Source: Bacteroides sp. CAG:770 | GTDB lineage: Bacteria; Bacteroidota; Bacteroidia; Bacteroidales; UBA932 | Length of the DNA stretch: 38,940 nt | Direction: 5' to 3' | Assembly (NCBI GenBank): GCA_000435075.1 | Contig: FR890670.1 | Location: forward strand, 1-38,940 | Shown: positions 1-8,336 of the stretch, piece by piece | Layout: each line of letters opens with the position of its first letter | Numbering within the stretch: the stretch's first letter is position 1 | The notes under the pieces: model-generated | The model's database searches: none | Seen by the model: only the letters and a program-made list of their open reading frames with translations | Told to the model about the DNA's origin: nothing | Translations under genes and position numbers: made by a program

Positions 1-2
1 CG

Positions 3-353
3 GAATGCCGATGGAATGTGGCTCCCGGCAAGCCTGTCATCATCTCCGAATTCGGATGTGAGGCGCAGTACGGGCAGCATGGAGATGCCGAATGGGCCAG
101 CTCCTGGAGCGAGGAGTTCCAGGCGGACCAATACCGGAAGAATATCGAGATGTTCGGACAGATACCGAACCTGGCGGGAGTCTCCCCGTGGATATTGTTC
201 GATTTCCGCTCGCCGTTCCGTTTCCATCCTGTGAATCAGGACGGTTGGAACCGCAAGGGACTGGTTTCCGACAAGGGAATGAGAAAACAGGCATGGTATA
301 TCATGCACGATTATTACAATGAGAAAAAACACATTTATGACAATGAAAAATAA
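3..353 (+). CDS. Glycoside hydrolase family 2 enzyme, C-terminal part (window edge)
   Basis: The frame is open from the left edge, so the start and most of the protein lie outside the window; about 116 codons are visible. The segment KPVIISEFG has the form of the strand carrying the catalytic nucleophile Glu in GH2 enzymes (Glu codon at 48-50). It is followed by the SPWILFDFRSPFR block and a WNRKGLVSDKG segment typical of the barrel end of GH2 beta-glucuronidase or beta-galactosidase relatives. The enzyme would be a retaining exo-glycosidase, but the substrate cannot be read from this fragment. The stop overlaps the start region of the following GH3 gene, so the two are probably co-transcribed. 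GH2 membership is fairly sure; the exact activity is not. Confidence 0.8.
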   Translation, partial: ECRWNVAPGKPVIISEFGCEAQYGQHGDAEWASSWSEEFQADQYRKNIEMFGQIPNLAGVSPWILFDFRSPFRFHPVNQDGWNRKGLVSDKGMRKQAWYIMHDYYNEKKHIYDNEK

Positions 354-2559
354 GACACTTTCGGCAATTTTTGCGCTTTCCGGACTGGCTGCCGTAGCCA
401 TGCCGGCCGGCGCGCGCGTAAAAAAGGACGCGACACCTCTGTATAAAAACGCTTCCGCTCCCGTCGAGAAAAGGGTCAATGACCTTCTTTCCCGTATGAC
501 GCTGGAAGAGAAGATAATGCAGCTTAACCAGTATACGCTGGGCCGCAATACCGTGGAGAACAATCTCCGGGAAATGGCGGGCGCTGTACCTGCCGAGGCT
601 GGGTCCGTGATTTATTTCTCTGATGACGCGAACCTCAGGAACATGATGCAGAAAAGGTGCATGGAGGAGACAAGGCTGGGCATTCCGATGATTTTCGGCC
701 ATGATGTGATACATGGATACCGCACCATCGCTCCGGTACCGCTCGCGCAGGCGGCCAGCTGGAATCCCGACCTTGTCAGGACAATCAGCCGTGACGCCGC
801 CAAGGAGGCTTACTATGGCGGATTGGATTGGACCTTTTCTCCTATGGTGGACATTGCCCGCGACCCTAGGTGGGGACGAGTGATGGAAGGCTACGGAGAA
901 GATCCGTATCTTACGTCAGTGTTCTGCAAGGCTGCGGTTGAGGGCTATCAGGGCGATGATTTGTCCGCGGAGGGCAGCATTGCCGCATGCCTTAAACATT
1001 TCGTGGGATATGGCGCGTCCGAGGCTGGTCGCGACTACGTTTATACGGAGATTTCCGACCAGGCATTGTGGGATACCTATCTCCCTTCTTTCCATGCCGG
1101 AGTGGAGTCAGGAGCTGCTACGGTGATGAGTGCTTTCAACAATATCAGCGGCATACCGGCTTCTGCCAACAAATATACCATGACGGATATCCTCAAGAAG
1201 AAATGGAACTGGGACGGAATGATCGTTTCCGACTGGGATGCGGTAATCCAGCTGACGAATCAGGGGGCGGCCAAGGACGGATACGAAGCGGCAGCATTGG
1301 CCATAAACGCCGGCATTGACATGGATATGATGGATGACCTTTACCGGAAGAATCTTGCGGGGCTCATTGACGACGGCCTGGTCAGCATGGCGACGGTGGA
1401 TGAGTGCGTCAGACGGGTGCTCCGTCTGAAGTTCAGGCTCGGGCTTTTCGAGCGGCCTTATATTGACGTGCGTCCGGCGGAGGAGATTTATCTGCAGCCG
1501 GAGGCTGTAGCGCATGCTGAGGAAATGGCGCAGGAGTCCATGGTGCTTCTGAAGAATGACAATGCCGTCCTGCCTTTGAAGGGTGTCGCGAAGATAGCGG
1601 TCGTAGGTCCGTTGGCTGATACGCAGAAGGAACTTATCGGAAACTGGGTGGCACGTGGCAAGTCGGCTGACGTGGTGCCGATTCTGACCGGAATGAAGGA
1701 GGAATTCGCTGATGCACAGGTAGTTTACGCACAGGGCTGCGGTTTCGGGGAAATGGATGAGGCTTCCGTAAAGGCGGCCTTGGATGCTGCTGGAAGCGCT
1801 GATGTCGTGGTGGCGTGTCTGGGTGAGAAGACCGGATGGAGCGGGGAAAACTGCTCCAGGTCATCTGTTGCATTGCCTGAAGCTCAGGAGGAGTTCCTCC
1901 GCAGGATAAAGTCTGCTGGCAAACCGGTGGTCGTGCTTGTCGCAAGCGGACGTCCCGTGGACCTTTCCCGCATTGCCCCGATGTCTGATGCTCTTCTGGA
2001 GATTTGGATGCCGGGCATCACTGCCGGCCGGGCGGTTTCCGGGATCCTCAGCGGAAAATACAATCCTTCAGGTCGTCTCCCGATGACTTTCCCTTATACC
2101 ACCGGCCAGATTCCTATCTATTACAACCGCAGGAGTCCGGCGAGAAGGGGTACGCAGGGATGGTACAAGGATATTCAGATAGAACCGATGTATGAGTTCG
2201 GCTATGGCCTGAGTTACAGTGAGTTCGAATATTCTCCGATTACGTTGTCCGCCGACAGAGTGGCCAAGGACGGAAAGGTTACGGCTACGGTGACGGTGAA
2301 GAATACCAGCGACGTGGATGGAATGGAGACTGTCCAGTGGTATATTTGCGATCCTGTATGCAGAATCACCCGCCCGGTGAAAGAACTGAAGCATTTCGAG
2401 AAGAGACTGGTGAAGGCCGGGGAGTCCGAGGTGTTCACATTCGAAATCGACCCGATGCGCGACCTGTCTTTCGTGGACAACAAGGGCGAACGATTCCTGG
2501 ATTGCGGAGAGTATTATATCTTTGTGAAAGATAACAAGGAGGTATTGAATGTCGAATAA
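337..2559 (+). CDS. Glycoside hydrolase family 3 beta-glucosidase-like enzyme (BglX type)
   Basis: The protein of about 740 residues starts with a Sec-type signal peptide (MKNKTLSAIFALSG onward, likely cut near PAGA), so it should act in the periplasm or outside the cell. The (beta/alpha)8 domain carries KHFVGYGASEAGRD and GMIVSDWDAV, whose first Asp (codon at 1231) is the expected nucleophile. A second alpha/beta sandwich domain and a C-terminal fibronectin-III-like domain follow, the standard BglX architecture. The family releases terminal beta-linked glucose or related sugars. ATGs at 319, 337 and 343 are in frame; 337 or 343 put the signal peptide at the N-terminus, so I chose 337. The gene overlaps the fragment before it and the GH2 gene after it, which indicates one operon acting on one glycan. 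The natural substrate is unknown. Confidence 0.9.
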   Translation: MTMKNKTLSAIFALSGLAAVAMPAGARVKKDATPLYKNASAPVEKRVNDLLSRMTLEEKIMQLNQYTLGRNTVENNLREMAGAVPAEAGSVIYFSDDANLRNMMQKRCMEETRLGIPMIFGHDVIHGYRTIAPVPLAQAASWNPDLVRTISRDAAKEAYYGGLDWTFSPMVDIARDPRWGRVMEGYGEDPYLTSVFCKAAVEGYQGDDLSAEGSIAACLKHFVGYGASEAGRDYVYTEISDQALWDTYLPSFHAGVESGAATVMSAFNNISGIPASANKYTMTDILKKKWNWDGMIVSDWDAVIQLTNQGAAKDGYEAAALAINAGIDMDMMDDLYRKNLAGLIDDGLVSMATVDECVRRVLRLKFRLGLFERPYIDVRPAEEIYLQPEAVAHAEEMAQESMVLLKNDNAVLPLKGVAKIAVVGPLADTQKELIGNWVARGKSADVVPILTGMKEEFADAQVVYAQGCGFGEMDEASVKAALDAAGSADVVVACLGEKTGWSGENCSRSSVALPEAQEEFLRRIKSAGKPVVVLVASGRPVDLSRIAPMSDALLEIWMPGITAGRAVSGILSGKYNPSGRLPMTFPYTTGQIPIYYNRRSPARRGTQGWYKDIQIEPMYEFGYGLSYSEFEYSPITLSADRVAKDGKVTATVTVKNTSDVDGMETVQWYICDPVCRITRPVKELKHFEKRLVKAGESEVFTFEIDPMRDLSFVDNKGERFLDCGEYYIFVKDNKEVLNVE

Positions 2560-5038
2560 GATGTTTTCGTTTCTGGCTGCCGTTGTCTGTGCAGCAGGTG
2601 TTTCAATGTCGGTTTGTCGTGCAGAGGCGGGTCCTACCAGAGTGGAGACTTGCCTGAAGGACGGATGGCGGTTCCATCGTGGTGAGGCTGACGGGGCTTT
2701 CGTGCCGGGTTATGATGATTCGGGGTGGGAGAGCGTGAGCGTGCCGCATGACTGGGCCATTACAGGGCCTTTCAGCATTGAAAATGACCTCCAGAATGTG
2801 CAGATAGTGCAGAATATGGAGACGAAGGCATCGCTCAAGACCGGGCGTACCGGCGGCCTGCCGTATGTGGGCGTGGGCTGGTACAGGACTGAGTTCAATG
2901 TCCCCGAGGGGATGAAGGCGGAACTCCTGTTCGACGGCGCGATGAGCGAGGCGCGGGTTTATGTCAATGGCCATGAGGTCTGCTTCTGGCCATACGGCTA
3001 CAGCCCGTTTCACTGCGATGTCACGCCATATCTGAACAAGTCCGGCTCCAATGTCCTGGCTGTCAGGCTGGAGAACCTTCCTTTTTCTTCCAGATGGTAC
3101 CCGGGTGCCGGCCTTTACAGAAATGTCCACCTGGTATGTACTTCTGCCAAGGCGCACATTCCGGTGTGGGGTACTTTCGTCTCCACTCCTTCCGTGCATA
3201 AGGACATGGCATCGGTTTCCCTGGGAATATCATTGATATCAGATAAGGAAAACATTGACATTGAATATTATACGGATATTATTTCTCCAGAAGGAGAAAA
3301 GGTGGCTTCGAGGCGGTCGGTAGCATTGTATCATAACGGCGACAGTCATGTGCAGAAGTTTCTGGTGAAGGAACCGAAGCTTTGGTCGCCGGAGCATCCG
3401 TACCTCTATAAGGCATTGACCCGCATCCTGGTGGACGGGGTTGTGACGGATGAATATGAGACGCGTTTCGGCATCCGTTCGATCGAGTTCATCCCGGAGA
3501 AGGGCTTTTATCTGAACGGCGAGCACCGGAAATTCAAGGGCGTCTGCAATCATCACGACCTCGGTCCACTCGGCGCGGCCGTGAGCGTGCCGGCGTTGAG
3601 GCATCAGCTGACAATGCTTAAGGACATGGGTTGCGATGCGGTCAGGACGTCGCACAATACGCCTGCTCCTGAACTCGTAAGTCTCTGTGATGAAATGGGT
3701 CTCATGATGATGGTGGAGCCTTTCGACGAGTGGGACGATGCCAAATGCCAGAATGGCTATCATCGTTATTTCGACGAGTGGGCCGAGCGTGACATGATAA
3801 GCATGCTGCACGCGTTCAGGAACTCCCCTTCCGTAATCATGTGGAGTATCGGAAATGAGGTTCCGTCCCAATGCACTGCCGATGGTTACAAGACGGCGGC
3901 TTTCCTCCAGTCCATCTGCCACAGGGAGGACCCGACGCGTCCTGTCACATGTGGCATGGACCAGGTCAACTGCGTGCTTTCCAACGGTTTCGCGGCCCAG
4001 CTGGATATTCCGGGAATCAATTATCGCACTTTCCGTTACGAGGATTGTTATGAACAGCTGCCTCAGGGCCTCGTGCTGGGTTCCGAGACGGCGTCTACCG
4101 TCAGTTCCAGGGGCACCTACCATTTTCCGGTGGAGAAGGCGTTCAGCGTAAAGCATGAGGACCACCAGTCTTCCGGCTATGACATGGAGGCCTGCAACTG
4201 GTCGAATATTCCTGACGTGGACTTCGCTCTGGCTGAGGATTATCCGTGGACATTGGGACAATTCGTGTGGACCGGTTTCGATTATCTGGGCGAGCCGAGC
4301 CCTTACGATACCGATGCATGGCCAAACCACAGCTCAATGTTCGGTATCATTGACCTGGCCTCTATTCCGAAGGACCGTTACTGGCTTTACCGCAGCATCT
4401 GGAATACGGAAAGTCCTACTCTTCATATAGTTCCGCATTGGACTTGGCCTGGTCGCGAGGGCAAGGTAACACCAGTTTATGTGTATACTTCGTGGCCTGA
4501 GGCCGAGTTGTTCGTGAATGGCGTTTCCCAGGGACGACGCTCCAAGTTGTCGCCGTCTGCGCCTTGCGAAGGTCTTCAGGATGAGGCACTTGAGAGTCGT
4601 TATCGTCTGATGTGGAATGATGTGGTTTACCAGAAGGGAGAGATTCGAGTCGTAGCTTATGACGCCGAGGGCAATGTCGCAGCTTCGGAGTCTGTACGCA
4701 CTGCCGGCAAGCCATATGCTCTTCGCCTGGAGTGTGACAGGAGTTCCATCGCCCGTGATGGTGAAGACTTGGCTTATGTGACTGTAAGTGTGGTAGATAA
4801 GGACGGCAATATCGTGCCTTCCGATACCCGCGAGGTCTTCGCTTCAGTGTCCGGTGCCGGCGAGTTCCGCGCCATCGCCAACGGTGATCCATGCTCGCTT
4901 GAACTGTTCCATCTCCCGCACATGCACCTGTTCGCAGGAAAGCTCACAGTCATAGTGCGTTCGAAGGCCAATGCCGACGGACCTATTCTGTTGAAGGTCA
5001 ATGCCAAAGGGCTGAAGGCGGCGGAGATGGAACTGTAG
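2549..5038 (+). CDS. Glycoside hydrolase family 2 beta-galactosidase-like enzyme
   Basis: This 829-residue protein has an N-terminal signal peptide (likely cut after AEA near residue 27). It then shows the GH2 order: sugar-binding jelly-roll domain (about 35-200, with DGWRFHRGEADGAF and SVPHDWAI), an Ig-like domain, the TIM barrel (about 310-610), and C-terminal beta domains typical of Bacteroides secreted GH2 enzymes. The acid/base Glu lies in MWSIGNEVPS (residue 437) and the nucleophile Glu in LGSETAS (residue 513). Both are intact, so the enzyme should be active as an exo-beta-galactosidase or close relative. The start overlaps the GH3 gene by 11 bp. No SusC/SusD pair or regulator is visible, so any polysaccharide utilization locus must continue to the left of the window. 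Confidence 0.9.
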   Translation: MSNKMFSFLAAVVCAAGVSMSVCRAEAGPTRVETCLKDGWRFHRGEADGAFVPGYDDSGWESVSVPHDWAITGPFSIENDLQNVQIVQNMETKASLKTGRTGGLPYVGVGWYRTEFNVPEGMKAELLFDGAMSEARVYVNGHEVCFWPYGYSPFHCDVTPYLNKSGSNVLAVRLENLPFSSRWYPGAGLYRNVHLVCTSAKAHIPVWGTFVSTPSVHKDMASVSLGISLISDKENIDIEYYTDIISPEGEKVASRRSVALYHNGDSHVQKFLVKEPKLWSPEHPYLYKALTRILVDGVVTDEYETRFGIRSIEFIPEKGFYLNGEHRKFKGVCNHHDLGPLGAAVSVPALRHQLTMLKDMGCDAVRTSHNTPAPELVSLCDEMGLMMMVEPFDEWDDAKCQNGYHRYFDEWAERDMISMLHAFRNSPSVIMWSIGNEVPSQCTADGYKTAAFLQSICHREDPTRPVTCGMDQVNCVLSNGFAAQLDIPGINYRTFRYEDCYEQLPQGLVLGSETASTVSSRGTYHFPVEKAFSVKHEDHQSSGYDMEACNWSNIPDVDFALAEDYPWTLGQFVWTGFDYLGEPSPYDTDAWPNHSSMFGIIDLASIPKDRYWLYRSIWNTESPTLHIVPHWTWPGREGKVTPVYVYTSWPEAELFVNGVSQGRRSKLSPSAPCEGLQDEALESRYRLMWNDVVYQKGEIRVVAYDAEGNVAASESVRTAGKPYALRLECDRSSIARDGEDLAYVTVSVVDKDGNIVPSDTREVFASVSGAGEFRAIANGDPCSLELFHLPHMHLFAGKLTVIVRSKANADGPILLKVNAKGLKAAEMEL

Positions 5039-5140
5039 CGTTACTCCGCAATCCACTTCTCCGCGTTGCGTATCGGTGAACGATGGATGACACTTCGAAT
5101 CTTCAGATGCCTTCAATGAGCAAAAAGAATCGCAACATTA

Positions 5141-5173
5141 TTTTCCATTTCTCGAAATTATTCACTACCTTTG
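5141..5173 (+). promoter_or_regulatory. Putative rplY promoter (Bacteroidetes type)
   Basis: TACCTTTG at 5166-5173 matches the -7 consensus TAnnTTTG. A T-rich TTTT at 5141-5144 lies 21 bp upstream in the -33 position. Transcription would start near 5180, leaving a leader of more than 100 nt before rplY. The placement is inferred from sequence only. Confidence 0.5.
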
Positions 5174-5179
5174 CGCCGC

Positions 5180-5294
5180 ATTTTGGGCCTTTTAAAGAAA
5201 AGCCCGCGAAAAAGCGAAAGCTTTTGGTGCAATGGGGTCTAGTCCGGGCAGCCGGGCCAAGACTGAGTAACACATTTTTAAACAAACAAACGAA
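5180..5294 (+). promoter_or_regulatory. Structured 5' leader of rplY
   Basis: Two consecutive hairpins are visible. The first pairs GGGC (5185-5188) with GCCC (5202-5205), continued by TTT/AAA after one mismatch. The second pairs AAAAGC (5210-5215) with GCTTTT (5220-5225) around a GAAA tetraloop. A GC-rich direct repeat (CCGGGC twice, around 5244-5256) follows, flanked by GTCT and AGAC. Ribosomal protein genes often carry autoregulatory leaders; whether this one binds L25 is inference. I do not recognise a named Rfam family with certainty. Confidence 0.4.
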
Positions 5295-5960
5295 ATGAAA
5301 CATTTCACACTGAAAGGCCAGGTCCGTGAGGTCGGCAACAAGGCGGTTATCAAAGAGTTCCGCAGACAGGGTCTCGTTCCATGCAACGTTTATGGTGCAG
5401 GCGTAGAGAACGTACTTTTCACAGTTACAGAGAAAGATCTTAAGGGTCTTACCGACACTCCGGCATCTTACATCGTTGACCTCGAGCTCAGCAATGGTAC
5501 AAAGCTTTATGCTGTTATCCACGAGCTTCAGTTCCACCCTGTAAAGGACAACTGCCTTCACGCAGACTTCCTCGCAGTAACTGAGGACAAGCCTATCGCT
5601 ATCAAGGTTCCGGTGAGAACAGAAGGTCACGCTATCGGTGTACGTGCCGGTGGTAAGTTCTACAAGCTCGTTCGTGAACTGAAAGTCAGCGCTCTCATGA
5701 AGGATCTTCCAGACGAGCTCGTTATCAACATCAACAAGCTCCAGATCGGTAAGAGAATCGTTGCCGGTGATCTCAAGTATGAGAACATCAACGTTATCTC
5801 TCCTAAGGGTACAATCATCTGCACCGTTAAGTCATCACGTCAGGTTGCTGCTCACATCGAGTATGAGGAAGCTCTTGATGAACTTATGGAGGAAGGCGTT
5901 CATCACGCAGCTCCGGCAGCTCCAGCAGCTCCAGCAGCAGCCGCACCAGCTGAGGCCTAA
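5295..5960 (+). CDS. rplY: 50S ribosomal protein L25 (Ctc/TL5 type)
   Basis: The product of 221 residues binds 5S rRNA in the large subunit. The N-terminal half (about 1-90) is the L25 RNA-binding barrel, with KHFTLKGQVREVGNKAV and the PCNVYGAG loop. The C-terminal half is the extra beta domain found in the long TL5/Ctc form. It ends in an Ala/Pro tail (repeated AAP units, about 204-221), common in Bacteroidetes L25. Codon choice is strongly biased and the window-wide CATTGAC word is absent, as expected for a highly expressed gene. A -7 box and a long structured leader precede it, and pth follows 52 bp downstream, the usual pairing in this phylum. Confidence 0.95.
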   Translation: MKHFTLKGQVREVGNKAVIKEFRRQGLVPCNVYGAGVENVLFTVTEKDLKGLTDTPASYIVDLELSNGTKLYAVIHELQFHPVKDNCLHADFLAVTEDKPIAIKVPVRTEGHAIGVRAGGKFYKLVRELKVSALMKDLPDELVININKLQIGKRIVAGDLKYENINVISPKGTIICTVKSSRQVAAHIEYEEALDELMEEGVHHAAPAAPAAPAAAAPAEA

Positions 5961-5972
5961 TTCAGTTTTACA

Positions 5973-5994
5973 TCAGGCGGCATTGCCGGCCTGA
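5973..5994 (+). other. Hairpin in the rplY-pth spacer
   Basis: TCAGGC (5973-5978) pairs with GCCTGA (5989-5994), and an inner GGC/GCC pair closes a short loop with one bulged G. No T-run follows, so this is more likely an mRNA processing or attenuating element than a full terminator. Confidence 0.4.
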
Positions 5995-6012
5995 CTAATA
6001 CATTCTGATGTT

Positions 6013-6603
6013 ATGAATTATCTAGTAGTCGGTTTGGGAAATATCGGCTCGGAGTATGCAGGCACCAGACACAATGTAGGATTTATGGTATTGGATGCCT
6101 GGGCAAAGGCATCCAATATTGTTTTCCGCACGGAACGATATGGTGATGTGGCTGAAGTTTCTTTCAAGGGAAGGAACATAACGCTGCTCAAGCCTTCGAC
6201 TTATATGAACCTGAGCGGAAACGCTGTCAGATATTGGGTTGCAAAGTTGAAACTTCCCCTGGAGAACCTCATTGTAATCTGTGATGACCTGAATCTTCCT
6301 TTCGGTACTCTGAGAATGAGAAAGAAGGGGAGTGACGGAGGACATAACGGGTTGAAGAATATTCAGGAACTCATTGGTACTCAAGAATATCCGAGAATTC
6401 GTATCGGTATTGGCAATAATTTCCAGAAAGGCGGGCAGGTGAATTTCGTCATTGGGGAGATGAGTGATGAGGAGAAAAATGCCATGCCGGAAATCTGTGA
6501 CCAGGTCATAAATGGTGTCAAGGACTTTACAACCATCGGCATTGACCGCGCCATGAATTCTTTCAATACTGCAAAGAAGAAGACTCCGGAAAGTGGAGTA
6601 TGA
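6013..6603 (+). CDS. pth: Peptidyl-tRNA hydrolase
   Basis: The enzyme cleaves peptidyl-tRNA that has dropped off ribosomes, recycling tRNA in the cytoplasm. The 196 residues match the bacterial Pth family in length. Diagnostic motifs are YLVVGLGN at the N-terminus, the catalytic His in TRHNVGF (His20), STYMNLSG (about 62-69), the CDDLNLPFG loop with the catalytic Asp (about 90-98), and GGHNGLKN (about 109-116). It sits 52 bp after rplY, probably on the same transcript, and the spacer contains a small hairpin. All catalytic residues appear intact. Confidence 0.96.
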   Translation: MNYLVVGLGNIGSEYAGTRHNVGFMVLDAWAKASNIVFRTERYGDVAEVSFKGRNITLLKPSTYMNLSGNAVRYWVAKLKLPLENLIVICDDLNLPFGTLRMRKKGSDGGHNGLKNIQELIGTQEYPRIRIGIGNNFQKGGQVNFVIGEMSDEEKNAMPEICDQVINGVKDFTTIGIDRAMNSFNTAKKKTPESGV

Positions 6604-6659
6604 TCAATGTTGAAATATGTGTTCTAAAGTGCTGTGGGTAAGTATATTTTCCAATTTTT

Positions 6660-6691
6660 TTTGGATATTAATGTTTATTTACATAAATTGC
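6660..6691 (+). promoter_or_regulatory. Putative promoter of the Hc1-like gene
   Basis: TTTG at 6660-6663 lies 20 bp before TAAATTGC at 6684-6691, a good match to the Bacteroidetes -33/-7 arrangement. It falls in an AT-rich 150-bp gap between pth and the small histone-like gene and would give a leader of about 55 nt. Confidence 0.5.
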
Positions 6692-6753
6692 ACATGGTTT
6701 TCAAGTGAAAAACTGAAACGAACATATGTTTAACAAAAAAATCTGATCAGATT

Positions 6754-6927
6754 ATGAAAGAACTTGTTGAGAGAATCAAAGCAGAGTACGAGGAGTTCGC
6801 TGCTAACGCTGAAGCCCAGGTAGAAAAGGGTAATAAGGCTGCAGGCGCACGCGCACGTAAGGCTGCTCTTGCACTTATGAAGGACTTTAAGGAATTCAGA
6901 AAAGTTTCTGTTGAAGCCAGCAAATAA
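6754..6927 (+). CDS. Histone H1/Hc1-like small DNA-binding protein
   Basis: A 57-residue, strongly basic and Ala/Lys-rich protein. It begins MKELVERIKAEYEEF, has a central NKAAGARARKAAL segment and ends KEFRKVSVEASK. This pattern is the small Hc1-type histone-like protein common in Bacteroidetes, which is thought to bind DNA as a nucleoid component. The predicted structure is two helices. The reading frame is unambiguous, a promoter-like sequence lies about 65 bp upstream, and inverted repeats follow the stop. The absence of CATTGAC and the strongly biased codons suggest high expression. Family assignment rests on remembered similarity; the precise role in this organism is unknown. Confidence 0.85.
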   Translation: MKELVERIKAEYEEFAANAEAQVEKGNKAAGARARKAALALMKDFKEFRKVSVEASK

Positions 6928-6940
6928 GTTTTATACATAG

Positions 6941-6967
6941 TTTCGCCGAGGCGAAATGACCGGGTCA
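6941..6967. repeat. Two adjacent short inverted repeats after the Hc1-like gene
   Basis: TTTCGCC (6941-6947) and GGCGAAA (6950-6956) form a perfect inverted repeat. It is directly followed by TGACC (6957-6961) and GGTCA (6963-6967). No T-run follows. They could be a Rho-independent terminator variant, a protein-binding site or an mRNA-stabilising end. Confidence 0.45.
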
Positions 6968-7011
6968 TAGTCTATTAGACATTGACATCCTTTTTACTGA
7001 GGAAAGATTCT

Positions 7012-7043
7012 GGGAGGACGAAAACGGAAGTTTTCATCCTCCC
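7012..7043. terminator. Long hairpin upstream of prfB, possible terminator
   Basis: GGGAGGA (7012-7018) pairs with TCCTCCC (7037-7043). After one C/A mismatch, GAAAAC (7020-7025) pairs with GTTTTC (7030-7035) around a GGAA loop. This 13-bp near-perfect stem is followed by TTATAAT rather than a clean T-run. It lies just before the prfB promoter, so the best guess is termination of the Hc1-like transcript. Confidence 0.5.
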
Positions 7044-7064
7044 TTATAATATGTTGGGCCGGTT

Positions 7065-7099
7065 TTTGGTGAAATATAGCAGGATTCTGATTATCTTTG
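7065..7099 (+). promoter_or_regulatory. Putative prfB promoter
   Basis: TATCTTTG at 7092-7099 is a perfect -7 box. TTTG at 7065-7068 lies 23 bp upstream, slightly longer than the usual spacing. The predicted leader is about 55 nt. Confidence 0.5.
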
Positions 7100-7159
7100 T
7101 AGATTACATGGCCGGGTATGGGGACAAGTATTGCCGCTGGCCGTGAAAATTGAAGAAAT

Positions 7160-8308
7160 ATGATTAACCAGGAACAGATCAAAGCATTGCATGACAGAGT
7201 GGAGGCATTGACAAAATGCCTTGACATCGAGTCTAAGCGCAGGAAGGTGGCGGAACTTCAGAAACAGACTGAAGCTCCCGATTTCTGGGGGGACCCGAAG
7301 GCAGCTGAGGCGTTCATGAAGAAGATGAACGGCGTTAAGGCCTGGGTCACAGACTATGACAAGGCTGCGTCATTGACAGATGACCTGGATGTCCTGTATG
7401 AATTTGCGAAGGACAGCATGGATATGTCTGCTGAGGATGTGGTGGAGTCGGATGAGATGAAGGAACTGGATGCCGCTTACGCACAGGCTGAGCAGGCAGT
7501 GGAAGCGCTGGAACTCAAGAATATGCTTGGAGAGGAAGGCGACAGCCTCGGTGCGATATTGACAATCAACTCCGGCGCTGGCGGTACTGAGGCCAATGAC
7601 TGGTCTGCGATGCTGATGCGCATGTATATGAGGTGGGGTGAGCGTAACGGCTACAAGATGACTGTCACTGAACTGCTTGAAGGCGATGAAGTCGGAATCA
7701 AGTCTGCCACAATACAGGTCGAGGGTGATTATGCCTACGGATATCTTAAGGCTGAGAACGGCGTTCACAGACTTGTGAGGATATCACCGTTCAACGCCCA
7801 GGGAAAGCGGCAAACCACATTCTCTTCCGTTTTTGTCTATCCTCTTGTGGATGATACTATCAACATTGAAATAAACCCTTCCGATCTCGAGTGGGATACC
7901 TTCCGTTCGGGAGGTCACGGCGGCCAGAATGTGAATAAGGTCGAGACGGGAGTCAGGGTTCGCCATATCCCGACGGGCATCATGGTGGAGAACACCGAGA
8001 CGAGGTCGCAGCAGGACAACCGCCAGAACGCATTGAGAAACCTCAAGTCGCGTCTGTATGACATTGAACTGAAGAAGCGTCAGGAAAAGCAGGCTGAACT
8101 CGAAGGCAAGAAGAAGCGCATCGAGTGGGGTTCGCAGATCCGCTCCTACGTGCTCCATCCGTACAAGATGGTGAAGGACCTCCGTACCGGACTTTCCACT
8201 GCAGATACGCAGGGAGTCCTCGACGGTGACCTTGACGGATTCATGAAGGCATACCTTATGCAGCAGGGCGGTGGCGCAGAGTCAGGCCCTGTGGAAGATA
8301 TTGACTGA
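7160..8308 (+). CDS. prfB: Peptide chain release factor 2
   Basis: RF2 recognises UGA and UAA stop codons and triggers peptide release. The 382-residue protein has the coiled N-terminal domain, the SPF codon-recognition tripeptide in RISPFNAQGKRQTTF and the catalytic GGQ (residues 254-256, in GGHGGQNVNKV). Many bacteria read prfB through a +1 frameshift at CUU-UGA-C near codon 25. Here the corresponding position is Leu21-Asp22, read as CTT GAC in one frame. The extra base and the in-frame UGA are missing, so this gene lacks the autoregulatory frameshift. It has its own promoter-like box, and the fumarase gene follows 28 bp downstream. Identity is secure. Confidence 0.96.
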   Translation: MINQEQIKALHDRVEALTKCLDIESKRRKVAELQKQTEAPDFWGDPKAAEAFMKKMNGVKAWVTDYDKAASLTDDLDVLYEFAKDSMDMSAEDVVESDEMKELDAAYAQAEQAVEALELKNMLGEEGDSLGAILTINSGAGGTEANDWSAMLMRMYMRWGERNGYKMTVTELLEGDEVGIKSATIQVEGDYAYGYLKAENGVHRLVRISPFNAQGKRQTTFSSVFVYPLVDDTINIEINPSDLEWDTFRSGGHGGQNVNKVETGVRVRHIPTGIMVENTETRSQQDNRQNALRNLKSRLYDIELKKRQEKQAELEGKKKRIEWGSQIRSYVLHPYKMVKDLRTGLSTADTQGVLDGDLDGFMKAYLMQQGGGAESGPVEDID

Positions 8309-8336
8309 TAACATAACAACATAACTTTAACAAACA

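Noticed and set aside
3239..4330. Long minus-strand frame (363 codons) within the GH2 gene
   Set aside because: It is antisense to an intact GH2 gene with all catalytic motifs and its translation resembles no family; it is a compositional shadow.
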